From Vombatus ursinus (Eukaryota > Chordata > Mammalia > Diprotodontia > Vombatidae), in assembly GCF_900497805.2 (NCBI RefSeq), contig NW_020949602.1:5841452-5905451 (forward strand): a stretch of 64,000 bases of DNA. Reading direction: 5' to 3'. Positions 43,300 to 53,765 of this stretch are shown here, piece after piece (positions within the stretch are counted from its first letter, which is position 1; every line of letters starts with the position of its first letter). The position numbers and the translations under genes were made by a program. The notes under the pieces were generated by a model that saw only the letters and a program-made list of their open reading frames with translations, had not been told where the DNA came from and did no database searches.

Positions 43300-43490
43300 A
43301 GCTGCAGACTAAGTCGAGTGTTCTATTGCTTCTTAGTTACTTGACCCTGGACAAATCATCTGATCTTCCTGAGCTGGTTTCTATAGTTGCAGAATGAAGG
43401 CAGTAATACTTTTGGTCCTAACTTTTCAGAGATGTTATGAGAGAGCTTTGTAAACCTTAAAGCTCTGCAGGAATGTGAAGGCTAATAACA
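43300..43490 (+). repeat. MIR SINE, sense, diverged
   Basis: 'agttacttgaccctggacaa', 'cagagatgttatgagagagc' and 'ctttgtaaaccttaaagctc'. Confidence 0.7.
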
Positions 43491-43499
43491 ATAATTAAT

Positions 43500-43870
43500 A
43501 AAGATCACATGGGAACCAAGCTAAGACCTTGGCTTCCAGAGCATCCCTGCCTCAGCCAATGGCTCACCAGCCTTGCCCCCAGCCTATTCCCTTATAGATA
43601 AGCATGTAATCACCATGTCAAGAGATGAAGGGGATTGTGCTTGGGGGGTTTGTGTAAATAACTCTTTGGGTGGAGAGAGAGATTTGCAGCAGCTGGCTTG
43701 AGTTTTCTCGAAGATTGGAGCCACACGGCCGGGATCTCTCAGCTTCCCAGGTCTTATCCAATTCCCAGAGTTCATTCACAGTTCAGAGGTCAATGTGTTT
43801 GGGAGTCTGGAAAGAATCTTGAAGGCTTAGAGGAGAGTCCTAGCAGGCCCCCCAAATTCTTGGGCAGGAT
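43500..43870. other. Unique sequence, no gene seen
   Basis: No repeat or exon recognised. Confidence 0.45.
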
Positions 43871-43874
43871 CTTA

Positions 43875-44385
43875 CAGTCAATCTTCAATTCAATTTACTA
43901 AACATTTATTGGAGAACTACCACTTCGAGGGTAGTTTGCTCGGTGTTGGGAGGTGAGGCTAGTGGTTACAAACTTTAGGTAATAGTAATTATTAATAGTA
44001 AAAGATGGCATTTATATAAACACTTAAAAATTTGCCATGTGCTTTACACACATTGTTTCCTTTGATACTCACAAGAACCTTGTGAAGTGGGTGCTGTTAT
44101 CATCCCTATTTTACAGATGGGGCTCAGACAAATTCAGTGGATTACTCAGGGTCTCACAATTAGCTTCAGAGGCAGGATTTGAACTCAGGTCTTCCTGCCT
44201 GGTCCTTGCCTTCACAGAACCTTTTCTCTAAGAGGGAGATAAAGCACCAACATAGACTCCTACAATAAACAATAGTATGTGCTTTAGAGAGTTGCAAGGT
44301 GAATGCAATGTGAGTTCCAAGGAAGAAGTTCATTTCCAAGCAGATAGCCCAGAGAAGAGATGGTGCTTGAGTTAAGCTGAAGTCC
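43875..44385 (-). repeat. L2 LINE 3' region, antisense, split by a MIR
   Basis: 43890-43960 'actaaacatttattggagaa' is the reversed terminus; 44205-44385 continues with 'ccttgccttcacagaacctt' and 'agagaagagatggtgcttga'. Confidence 0.7.
43985..44205 (-). repeat. MIR SINE, antisense, full length
   Basis: 'gccatgtgctttacacacat', 'cctattttacagatggggct', 'gatttgaactcaggtcttcc'. Confidence 0.9.
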
Positions 44386-44444
44386 CTTCTCCAAGACAGG
44401 AACTATATCTGGTAAATCTTTGTATCTCTCACAGTGTTATTTTC

Positions 44445-44600
44445 CTGGTAGGCTCAGCAAGTCTGAGTCCCAGACCTACTATTTACTCTCCATGTGTCTT
44501 GGGCAAATCGTTTACTTTGGAGGGAAGGGAGTTATTTTCCTTATCTGTAAAATGGAGACCATAATACCTGGACCACGTTGGTGAACTGAGTAGAAAAGGC
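44445..44600 (+). repeat. MIR SINE, sense
   Basis: 'ccatgtgtcttgggcaaatc' and 'ccttatctgtaaaatggaga'. Confidence 0.72.
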
Positions 44601-44639
44601 AGCCCTCCACTATTGCAAAGGTTCTGTTGGCTCTCCTGG

Positions 44640-45030
44640 TTTATGTTTTGAGATTACATCCAATTCTGCCATTCTACATTACATGTTCTAGCATATTCTA
44701 ATTTACCATATTCTAAGACCCCCTTCTAGTTTTGATGCTTCCAATTAGAAAAGTCCTTCCACACTCCATGTTCTAGCATTCTATATTCTAAGGATTCTAC
44801 TAACTCTAATGTCCTGTGTTCTAGGATACTTTCTAGGACCAATATTCCAGGTTTATTTTAAGGATGAAATGAGATGATGTAAAGAGCTTAGAAAATTTTA
44901 ATGCTCCATATAAAATGAGTTATTATTATTCTAGGTTCAAAATCCCATAACCCAAGGCTCCCACTAGCTGTAGTGTTCTATGTTCCATGACCTTATCTAG
45001 CACTAAAATTCCAGGGTTGTTAAGAAGATA
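44640..45030 (-). repeat. 33-bp tail-like repeat, antisense, with a MIR 3' piece
   Basis: Consecutive units 'ttctaaggattctactaact' (44787) and 'ttctaggatactttctagga' (44820) start exactly 33 bp apart; more diverged units lie on both sides. 44855-44940 is a MIR 3' piece ('aaggatgaaatgagatgatg'). Confidence 0.68.
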
Positions 45031-45154
45031 AAGTTAGACCACACACCATCACATGTCAGAATTGGAAAGACTCTTGGCACATAGATTGAAGGAGCTGGAT
45101 GGATACTCAGAGACAATTGAGTCCAATGCTCTCATTTTATTTGTTTGTGGAATG

Positions 45155-45420
45155 AAGTTTTATACTTTTAAAAATTAGCAGATATTTTTGTTTTCTCTCC
45201 TACTTCCCTACCCACTCTGTTGGAAAATATAATAAAAATAAAATCCTTGTACCAAATATGCATATTCAAGCAAAACAAATTCCCAAGTTGGCCTCATCCA
45301 GAAATGTGTCTCATTTTGCACATTGAGTCCATCACTTCTCTGTTGGGAGGTGGGCAACATTCTTCATCATGGTCCTCTGAAATCATGGTTGATCATTGTC
45401 CAACTCCTTCATTCTAGAGA
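45155..45420 (-). repeat. L1 LINE 3' UTR, antisense
   Basis: 'attcaagcaaaacaaattcc', 'agaaatgtgtctcattttgc', 'acattcttcatcatggtcct' and 'tcatggttgatcattgtcca'. Same subfamily as 17605-17825. Confidence 0.75.
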
Positions 45421-45469
45421 TGAGGAAGCTAAGGCTTACAGGGGAACGTGGTGAACTTTGCCATCTTCC

Positions 45470-45890
45470 CTTTTTCAGCGTGGTGATGCTTGACTCAGAT
45501 GATGCTGATTGTTGTGTCCCACGTCGGCTTCCAACTTTCTGAATTTCTATAGGATGCCATCTTTTTTTATTTCTAGTCCTGATAGGGCTTGTCTGTGGGG
45601 TGATGCCAAATCACAATTATAACAATATCAATGTAGAAGTCTCAGTTCTACTTGGCATTCAAACCCCTTGGAGATATCCCTGGTACGCACACTAGGCCAT
45701 CAGAAGATTGCTGGTGACTGCCTGAGCAGCTGCACCTTGACCAACTTCTATAAGGAGAAAAAGATCTAAAGAATTCAAAGGAATCCCTTCCTAATCTCTC
45801 ACCATTGGGAGATGTGGAGGACCTCTGTGTGTGTTGGATTTCTGATCACTCTCCCTCCTCTGAGAGCTGGTGGCTGTCATAGAATCGAGA
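45470..45890. other. Unassigned sequence
   Basis: No gene or repeat recognised; moderately GC-balanced, no clear exon. Confidence 0.4.
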
Positions 45891-45894
45891 GGTT

Positions 45895-46050
45895 GTAGAG
45901 TCAGAAGGGACTGTAGAGGCATACTTCTTGTTTCCTATTACTGAGCTCTCCTCCCACAAAGCTCCTTGAAATGGAGAACTGGAACCACCATGCTGGCATC
46001 TGGGGCATGCATTTCACCTGGGGGAAATAGCATGAAATTCCATCCAAATT
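45895..46050 (-). repeat. L3/CR1 LINE 3' end, antisense
   Basis: 'gagtcagaagggactgtaga' followed by a diverged body. Confidence 0.5.
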
Positions 46051-46139
46051 AACTTTGTGATTCATGATATTCAAATAATTCAAGACCATTAAGACCAATT
46101 CAACTGAGAGGGAAGGAGAATTAGTTATTACCGTAGCCC

Positions 46140-46400
46140 ATATTTGGACACATCTGGTAACTTTCTATTTAATGTATTATTGCTAGTTGGGTGCTCTCAG
46201 AGTGCAGGATAAAGTCATGTGTGCCCTCTATATTTCTATGTCTAGAGGCAAAACATCAATTACTCACCCTAGTTTTGTCTCTGTCAGGGACTATGTATTT
46301 TTCCGGCTTCTGTCTTCCACAGAGCCTAGCACAAGATCCTACACGCAGTAGGAGCTTGATAACAGTTTGTTAAATGATTGAATGAACTAAAATTGTTAAA
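46140..46400 (+). repeat. L2 LINE 3' end, sense
   Basis: 'tctgtcagggactatgtatt', 'ccacagagcctagcacaaga', then 'taaatgattgaatgaac'. Confidence 0.7.
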
Positions 46401-46594
46401 TGTATCTGTCTCATTTCCACAATTAGAGTGTAAACCCTACAAAATCAGGGATTATGTCCTCATCATCTTGTCATTTTTCTACATACTTTTCCATTGTGAA
46501 TTGGATGATTTAACCTTTGAGGACTCTTCCAAATTTGAGATTTTGTGATTTGCAAATAGTTACACACCCTACATACTGGAGCTGTTATGAGTGT

Positions 46595-47000
46595 ATAAAT
46601 GTGAATGTCAGGTTTGGTAGTCAACAAGCATTTATTAAAGAACCAGAAATTATGCTAAATGGTAGGGATACAGAGAAGAGTAATAACAGTCCTTGCCTTC
46701 AAGGATGTCACAGTCTACTGAAAGAGGTGACATGTAAGCAACCATGTCCTTCCAAAGATATATGAGCTAACTTGGAGGTGATCTCTGTGAAGATCTGTGC
46801 AGAAGATGAGGTCTTGCCTAACACTTGAAGGAACCCAGGGAAGTCAGGAGGTAGAGGAAGAGAGAAAGCTTCTAGGCATGGGGACAGAGAGGGAAGATGC
46901 TGGCAGTGTAGAGACGGAGCGTTTTGTGTGAACAACAGCAACACGGAGGCTGGTCTTAGTGAATCAGAGAGTACATGGAGGGGAGTAAGGAGTAAGTGAA
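46595..47000 (-). repeat. L2 LINE 3' region, antisense
   Basis: 'caacaagcatttattaaaga', 'ccttgccttcaaggatgtca', 'aacacttgaaggaacccagg', 'gaaagcttctaggcatgggg'. Confidence 0.88.
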
Positions 47001-47044
47001 CTAAAAAGGTAGGTGTTTAAAGGCAAAAGGGACCCTCTCTCTCA

Positions 47045-47955
47045 GCTTCCTCATACTTCCAATTGTATATTAGATATCTTGGTGTCCTGTAGACATCTTA
47101 AACTCAATGTACCCCAAACTGAATTTATTATATTTCTTCCCAACCCTCCCCTTCCCGCTTCTCTATTACTCTGTTACTGTTGAAGGTACCGCCATCCTCC
47201 TAGGTGGCCAGACTTGATCCCTAGGGTCCACCCTCACCCTCACTCTCCCCACATAGCCAATCTCTTGCCAAGTTCTGTCTTTTCTGCCTTTCAAACATCT
47301 CTTGAATACGTCTCCTCCTCTACTGTGACACAGTCACCAATCTGGTGCAGGCTCTTATCATCTTGAGCTTGAACTATTTCAGAAGCTGCTGGCCCATCTC
47401 CCTGCCTTGAGTCTCTCCCCATTCCCTTCCATCGACCAAAGTAATCTTCCTCAAGTGCAGGTCTGATTATGTCTTCCCAGTGATTCCCTGCTATCTCCAG
47501 GATGAAATGTGAAACCTTCTGCTTTTTAAAGCCATTTGTAATCCACAACATTTTTTTTAGTTTATGTTCCTTCAAGTGCTCTATGATTTTCCAACACTAC
47601 CCTTCTTGCTTCCCACCCACAAGACGTTCCATCTCTAGACTCTGGGTATTTTCTCTGGCTGTGCCCCATGCCTGGAATGCTCTCCCTCCTCCCCTCTGCC
47701 TCCTGGCTTCCTTCAAGTCTCAGTTTGAACCCCACCTTCTTCAGGAGACCTTTCCTTGTTCTGCTCACTGCTCGTGCCCTCCCTCGGAGGAGACCTCCAA
47801 TGTACCCTCTCTCTATCTTGTGTGTCTAAGGTAATTTTCATGTTGTCCCCCCCAATTAGCTCACCAGAATGGGGATTTTCATCACCTTTCTTTAGATCCC
47901 CAGCTCAGGACAGTGTCTGGCCATAGGAAGCACATTATATGCTGGTGGACTTGAC
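47045..47955 (+). repeat. L2 LINE, last 0.9 kb, sense
   Basis: Long ordered match: 'cctgtagacatcttaaactc', 'ctgttactgttgaaggtacc', 'ctggtgcaggctcttatcat', 'caagtgcaggtctgattatg', 'catgcctggaatgctctccc', 'caggacagtgtctggccata'. Includes the end of ORF2 and the 3' UTR. Confidence 0.95.
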
Positions 47956-47959
47956 TTAG

Positions 47960-48180
47960 CTCAATGCCCTCATTTTACGAATGAGGAAATGGAGAGCCAG
48001 AAAAATGATTTAATTTTGCCCTGATTCACATTTATAGATTAATATCTGCAAAGGGCTTTAGAGGTCAACTAGTTCAACACTTCATTTTACAAATAAGGGA
48101 AAATGAGCCCCAGAGTGGGGGTATGACTTGCCCAGAGTTTCAGAGGAGGTCATAGCTGTCATGGGACAGTCCCTTGTCAT
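47960..48180 (-). repeat. Two MIR fragments, antisense
   Basis: 'attttacgaatgaggaaatg' (47972) and 'attttacaaataagggaaaa' (48083) mark the same core position in two copies. Confidence 0.72.
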
Positions 48181-48199
48181 CCACTGAGGCAGGGTGTAA

Positions 48200-48530
48200 C
48201 CAGGAGAGAGATTATTGACACTGGGCCACTGAGTTTAAGTCATGCCAATGGGCGGGGTTTCTTAATGATCTCAGCTGCATACAGAGAGCCCAGGGTTCCC
48301 AGACTGAGTCCAGACAGATGTGCTCCCTGGGCTCTGTCCTGTGACTTGACCTCTTGGTCTTTCCATCTCCTTACTAGTTAAATGAGTATGATTGGCCACA
48401 TTGCCAAATCCTAGGAAACCCTACCTAGAGGCCCGCAGGGTAGCTACAGTGGGATGGGCTCTGACCCCTGGGAGTTAGAAACCCTGAAGGGTATGAGGAA
48501 GGCAAATGAGCCAGAAACCAAAGGGGGTAA
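48200..48530. other. Unique sequence, no gene seen
   Basis: No repeat or exon recognised. Confidence 0.45.
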
Positions 48531-48534
48531 AGTG

Positions 48535-48900
48535 TAGGTTACAGAGCACTGGACTTAGAGAAAAACTATAAGAAGAGGGTTCAGTTCTCATGCTGGCTTT
48601 GTCACTAATGGAATCTCTCCAGGTCTTAGTTTTCCTCCCTGTGAAATGGGGATAACCATTCATGGTTTACATTGCCCATCTGTTGTCTTGAAAATCAACT
48701 GAGAGAACCAATTGAAAGTACTTTGAAGAGCTAGAAGACTTCTATTATTGTTGTTAACATTTTTATTATTGTTTTAAACCTCTGTTATCATGCTTCTCAT
48801 CCATAAAATGAAGGGTGTGGATAATCTTGAGAAAATCTCAAGCTAGCTCTAAAGTTCTCTCTTCCAAGGTCCCTGCAGCTCTAACATTCTTTAGGTAGGG
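48535..48900 (+). repeat. MIR SINE plus a MIR/L3-type tail fragment
   Basis: 48535-48760 is MIR ('gttacagagcactggactta' to 'gaagacttctattattgttg'). 48780-48900 ends 'aaggtccctgcagctctaac', the L3/CR1-like tail. Confidence 0.75.
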
Positions 48901-48982
48901 ATTCTTAACTCTTCTTGCGTCCTAGATGCCTTGGGTAGTCAACCTGGTGAAGCCCCATCAGTCTGGTGAAACCCCATCTCAG

Positions 48983-49105
48983 AATAATTTTTTTTGGATG
49001 AAATTGGGGTTAAGTCACTTCCCAAGTTGTAAGTGTCTGAGGTCAGATTTAAACTCAGGTCCTCCTGACTTAGGGCCAGTGCTCTATCCACTGTGCCACC
49101 TGCAT
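48983..49105 (-). repeat. Short-form tRNA-SINE, antisense
   Basis: T-run, 'ggggttaagtcacttcccaa', 'actcaggtcctcctgactta', 'ccactgtgccacctgca'. Confidence 0.9.
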
Positions 49106-49114
49106 TACTGTCGT

Positions 49115-49530
49115 GCAGAAAGGAGACAGCCTCCTTGCTGTGCTTCACCTGGCCCCCAAAGCCTCTGGTCCCTTCCCCTTTTGTCTTCTCTACTACTGCC
49201 CCCTCAGCACAGAGTTGCCTCAGCCCTGGCCCCCCCTTTCTGCATACGTTGATCTTGTGGGCTGCAGGGTGGGGGTGGTTCTCTTTCCAGAACTTGAGCT
49301 CAAATCTCAATAAGCAGCTCTGAGACCCTTTGATTCAGGAGTGTACAGACAGAAGGACTCAGGCGCGTGGGCTGTCCCTCTTCTAGGGAGCGCTGGGTAA
49401 GTTCCACCTTCATGGCTTCATTCAGCTGCATTTCATGATCCTGGTAACTAAAAAAATTAACTGGCGATGGCTCAAGTTTGAAAGATGTTTGGACAAGATG
49501 GCCAGGTGGTACTTACGGGGAAGATTCTAT
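49115..49530. other. Unique sequence, no gene seen
   Basis: GC-richer than its surroundings but with few CpGs; not a convincing promoter. Open frames on both strands lack domains. Confidence 0.4.
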
Positions 49531-49539
49531 AATTTTTAT

Positions 49540-49665
49540 TGGTTATACATATATATGTATGTATATATGTGTGATAAACATGTATGTATATAATATATAC
49601 ATATATTATATATACATATGGTTATAGTTATATATATGTATATAAACATATATGTATAAAATTTT
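49540..49665. repeat. AT-rich alternating and palindromic tract
   Basis: About 120 bp of tatata, tacata and tatg units with many short inverted repeats; could extrude hairpins. Confidence 0.85.
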
Positions 49666-49849
49666 TATGGCTATTGGATCTCACGGTTATGCCTCTAAAA
49701 GGGAGACTTACAAAAGCCCAGAGTTGAGAAAGATCTCAGTTTACCTACCCAGTAGGTAAATAAAAATTTCATTTCAAAATCCCTAACAAGGGATCATTCT
49801 GAATGTGGGTATTGCATTGTATTGAACTGAACTGAATTGAGTTGTAAGC

Positions 49850-50415
49850 TGTTCCCTGGTATGTCTTCCCGCCTCACCTCTGTTATAGTAGAATTATTTA
49901 ATTACTTCTAGGCAGAGTCCAGACACCATCTTCTCCCTGAAGCCTTTCTGAATGCCCTTAGCAGTTAGTGACAAGAAGAAGGCAGGTAATAGATTGGACA
50001 GAGTGCTGGGTCTGGAATAAGAAAGAGCAAAGATCTGGCCTCAGATCCTTACTAGCTGTGTGATTTTGGGCAGGTCACTTAAAAGAAAAACTCTTTCTGC
50101 CTCAGTTTCCTCAACTGTAAAATGGGGATAATGACAACATCTGCCTCTCAGGGTTATTGGGAAGATGAAATAAGAAAATATTTATAAAGTAGTAAAGTAG
50201 GCATAATGCCTACTACAATGCAAAAATGTAGTAGGTGCTTAATAAATGCTTGTCCCTTCCCTTTGTATAGCTTTATAGCTACTTACATTTGCTTTGCCTA
50301 ATAGAATGTCATCTCCTTGAGGGCAGGGATTGTTTCATTTTTGCCTTTGTTTCTGTAGCACCTAACACGCTGCTCGGCACATAAAAGGCTTAGTTTCTAA
50401 CTGAATGATTGAGGC
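49850..50415 (+). repeat. L2 LINE 3' end, sense, split by a MIR
   Basis: 49850-49970 'agaccatcttctccctgaag'-like L2; after the MIR, 50246-50415 gives 'aatgtcatctccttgagggc' and 'gcacctaacacgctgctcgg'. Confidence 0.78.
49975..50245 (+). repeat. MIR SINE, sense, full length
   Basis: 'tctggcctcagatccttact', 'gtgtgattttgggcaggtca', 'aactgtaaaatggggataat', 'taggtgcttaataaatgctt'. Confidence 0.9.
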
Positions 50416-50504
50416 AACTTGTTCGATGCTATGCTATGTTTGGATGATTTTCCTCGTTAGGAAATTTCTGTACAAACCCACATTTGCTAGTTTGCCACAT
50501 CCTA

Positions 50505-50900
50505 CCCGCCCCCCCTGCCAAGCCATGTTGCTCTGACCTCTGGAGCTAAACAGAACAAGTCTACTCTCTCTTCCACAGGACAGCCTGCCTGATATTTGAA
50601 GGCAGCTCTCATGTCTTCCCTTATTTTCTCCAGACTAGACACCCCCAGTTTTTTTGAGGGATCCTCATAAGGCATCATGGTGATGCCCTTCATCAGAATG
50701 GTTGTCTCTGTCTGGTGGTGGCCTTTCACTGTATCAACGTCCTCCCTAAAATGTGATGCCCAGAACTAAGACCAATATCCCAGGTATCTGCTGACCTGGA
50801 CAGCAGAAGACAGAGCTATTATCTCCCTGTTCGGAGGATCTAGGCTTCTCAAAGCAGCCCCAAGTCATATCAGCTGCATGTCACACTGATGGCTCATCTG
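50505..50900 (-). repeat. L3/CR1 LINE 3' region, antisense
   Basis: 'gctaaacagaacaagtctac', 'tccacaggacagcctgcctg', 'catcagaatggttgtctctg', 'cgtcctccctaaaatgtgat'. Confidence 0.88.
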
Positions 50901-51084
50901 TGAGCAAGGTGTTTCTTAGCTTCCTTATTTGAGGCTCTGGCTGCATTTTTTGGCCCACCTGCACCTCCTCCCCCTCCCCCCAGCCTCTCCAGCTCCTGTG
51001 TTTGCAGTTATAAGGTAGGATCCTGAAAGAAATATCCAAGTCCAGGTCAATAAGTCTGTGGTATGTGTAAGGGAAGCAGAGAAT

Positions 51085-51335
51085 AAGCTTGTATTAAACG
51101 TTTACTATATGCCAGGCACTATGCTAAGCCCTTTGCAAATATTTTCTCATTTGACCCTTACAACAACCTTGAGAAGTAGGTGCTTTTATTATCCCTATTT
51201 CACAGTTGATAAAACTGAGGCAGACAGAGGTTAAATGACTTGTCCAGGGTCACACTAAATGCCTAAAGCTGGATTTGGACTTAAGTCTTGCTGATTCTAG
51301 GACCAGCATTCTTACTCACTGAGTTACCCAGATGT
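51085..51335 (-). repeat. MIR SINE, antisense, full length
   Basis: 'actatatgccaggcactatg', 'cttacaacaaccttgagaag', 'aaactgaggcagacagaggt', ends 'tactcactgagttaccca'. Confidence 0.92.
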
Positions 51336-51554
51336 GGAGTATATGTGAGAGTGTGATGTGGAGGGGTGAGGCTCAGGAGGACAGAGTCCCAGTCTCTAAT
51401 GTCTCTGTTACTCCCTCGCTGTGGCGAGTAGGGCAATTTACATTTCCCTCTGATTCTCATCACCGGTAGGACAAGGAGGCTGAGAAGGGAAAGGTTGGCC
51501 CTAAGTTTTCTTCCATCTGTGAGACAGAGGATTTGACCCTGTCCTCTGGGGGCA

Positions 51555-51860
51555 AAGCCTTGGAGTCAGGAAGATCAGTGTTCAGGCCCCGCTTCTGACC
51601 CTTCCTGGCTACGTCAGTCAATCAGTCAACGCACGGTAGTAAAACCCTTACCACGTGCCAAGCACAATGCTCCCGGCTAGAGATTCAAAGAAAATCACTG
51701 CCTTCAGAGTGTGGACGTTCTATGGGGGAGAGCTATGTGCCCATGGCAGTCACTTAATGTCTGGGTGTTTCCCAAGTAGTTTCAGATCTTCATCATGGAA
51801 GCACCTTCCATAAGGGGAATTTCCTTCAGGGATGAAATCACAGGTCCAGGTTCACTTCCT
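51555..51860 (+). repeat. MIR-headed SINE with distinct 3' body, split by L2
   Basis: Head 51555-51618 ('cttggagtcaggaagatcag'); antisense L2 3' end at 51620-51730 ('accacgtgccaagcacaatg'); then 51731-51860 resumes with 'gcagtcacttaatgtctggg' and ends 'gatgaaatcacaggtccagg'. Confidence 0.68.
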
Positions 51861-51939
51861 CTTCCCTTGGGAAAAAAAAAGATCATTAAAATGATCTTCT
51901 GCTTGGATTAGAGTTAGGACTAAATGTTTTATAAGACCT

Positions 51940-52370
51940 GAGAATCATAGACAGTTAGAGGTAGAATATGCATTGCAGCATAGGATGCTAGAGCCTAGAG
52001 ACTATTAGAGCTGGGAGGGGCTTTAGAACAGGGAATGTCAGACCTGGGAGGGCCTTTAGAACAGGGTATGTCAGAGCTAGGAAGGGCCTTAGAACAGGGG
52101 ATGTCAGAGCTGGGAGGGGCCTTAGAACAGGGTATGTCAGGGCTGGAAGGGGCCTTAGAACAGGGAATGTCAGAGCTGGGAGGGGCTTCAGACTAGGCAA
52201 TGTCAGGGCTGGGAGGGGCCTTAGAACAGGGTATGTCAGGGCTGGAAGGGGCCTTAGAACAGGGAATGTCAGAGCTGGGAGCGGCTTCAGACTAGGCAAT
52301 GTCAGGGCTGGGAGGGGCTTAGAAGAGATGTCAGAGATGGGAAGGAATTTAACGGTTGCTCTAGAAGTGA
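51940..52370 (+). repeat. 33-bp minisatellite, best-preserved array
   Basis: About ten units of 33 bp. The typical unit is aatgtcagagctgggagggg followed by ccttagaacaggg. Three variant units form a 99-bp higher-order block, present twice (52129-52227 and 52228 to about 52326) with almost no differences. Because 33 is a multiple of three, the antisense stays open for 138 codons as a chain of Pro-Leu-Pro-Ala-Leu repeats; that is a by-product, not a gene. Confidence 0.95.
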
Positions 52371-52409
52371 CCTTGTATGACAGAATGTTAGGACACAGAA
52401 ACATGTGTT

Positions 52410-52560
52410 AGTGCTGTCTGTGTTACATATAATCACTTCTAGCCCCTCACCTCTGTGACCTTGGACAAGTTACTTGTCCTTCTGGGCCTCAGTTGCTCCA
52501 TCCATAAAATGGGGGAGTTAGGCTGGTTGACTCCCTAGATTCCTTCCAATTCTAGATCAG
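52410..52560 (+). repeat. MIR SINE with L3/CR1-like tail
   Basis: 'ctgtgaccttggacaagtta', 'cataaaatgggggagttagg', tail 'ttccttccaattctagatc'. Confidence 0.8.
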
Positions 52561-52564
52561 TGGT

Positions 52565-53345
52565 ATTCCATGTCAGATGAAGAAACCAAAACCCAGGATG
52601 GAGTATGAACCTGAACAAAAGCCCCAAAGCAGTCAGTGACAGAGCCAGGCCTGACCCTGGGTTTTCTGGCCCCCTCCCCCTTCTTATTCTGCATCCTCTG
52701 CCCATCTGGCCCAGGCTCCTGACCCGGCTGTGCCTGGTTCTCCTCGGCTCTCCTCCCCCTTCGGCGTTCCTTGGCATTTGTTTGTCTGAAGAATATCCTT
52801 CAAATCCTCAGCCCAGGACACTTCACGTTCACCACTCGGGGCCTGAGCATCGTTCCATTCTTGACGATAGCTTGGTAACTACCTGCTTTTTTTATAGCCC
52901 TGGTATTATTTATCGGGTAAGTATGTCATTAGGTAATGTTTTAATAATAGGTTACACATCAGATAAGTGGGTATTACCATCACATGGAACCAGCCAGGCA
53001 TGTGTAGAGAGATGCAGTCCTAAAAAAGAAAACTCAGCTTCAGGTGAGCTGCAAACAGCTGGCAGAGAAACCTGGGAGTCTCCATCTCTGGATGGCACAT
53101 TCTGAGTGACTTCCACCCAGCTACCGCCCAAGGCTCTCTGGTTGTCTGAGTAATATTGGGCAAGGTGAGGCCAGATTTGGGCCACGGTGCCTCCTGATTG
53201 GTTAGGAATGATGTCAGGTTTTTAATTGCCTACATCTATAATATTGACTTGGAAAGGAAAAAAAAATAAGAGAGGGCTATGTCGGGGCAATACAGATATC
53301 TGTACTCAGATTTTATAAAAAGGGAAAGAACATTTTCAAACACAG
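52565..53345. other. Unique block; candidate conserved element
   Basis: Repeat-free. 52605-53105 contains the longest sense open frame (166 codons), but with no recognised domain and Pro/Ser-rich noise. 52860-53240 is AT-rich with cores such as 'ggtattatttatcggg' and 'gtttttaattgcctac'. Exon or enhancer cannot be told apart here. Confidence 0.35.
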
Positions 53346-53349
53346 TATA

Positions 53350-53490
53350 GTAGATAAAATGGAATCAGGAAAATCTGAGCACAGATTCTGCCTCATTCTT
53401 TCACCTCCTTGGGTCCTCTTATTCAGGAAAAAAAAATGAGGATTGGATTCAGTGACCTCTGAGGTCCTTCCCGGCTCTACTTCTGCAATC
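53350..53490 (+). repeat. MIR SINE with L3/CR1-like tail
   Basis: 'tagtagataaaatggaatca', then 'cctctgaggtccttcccggc' tail. Confidence 0.75.
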
Positions 53491-53639
53491 CCATGATCCG
53501 TATCTGCCGGGACAACTCCCCGGAGCTGTATGCCAAGTGTTTTCCTTCATCCCAATAACCAAAAGATACTAGAGAGAAAGTCATTTCTGAGACCCTGGGG
53601 TGTTCTACCCAGTTGCCAAGATAGCTTTGTTTTAAAAAG

Positions 53640-53765
53640 GAAATTCAAATAAACAAAGATTTATTAGATCCTCGGTCAGGAGGCGATGGGTCAATGCTGG
53701 GGAAATAAAGACAAAAATCCCAACAACTCCTGTCCTCAAGATGTTTATGTTCTATTGGATACATG
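53640..53765 (-). repeat. L2 LINE 3' end, antisense
   Basis: 'aacaaagatttattagatcc', 'caatgctggggaaataaaga', 'actcctgtcctcaagatgtt'. Confidence 0.82.

Noticed and set aside
51940-52370. CRISPR array or other direct-repeat immune locus
   Set aside because: Repeats are head-to-tail without unique spacers, and the window is clearly vertebrate nuclear DNA.
51988-52404. 138-codon antisense open frame with repeated Leu-Pro-Ala-Leu units
   Set aside because: It is the translation of the 33-bp minisatellite; a monomer length divisible by three keeps any stop-free frame open.
52605-53105. 166-codon frame as a host coding exon
   Set aside because: No recognised domain, Pro/Ser-rich start, no trusted splice signals; kept only as a low-interest question.
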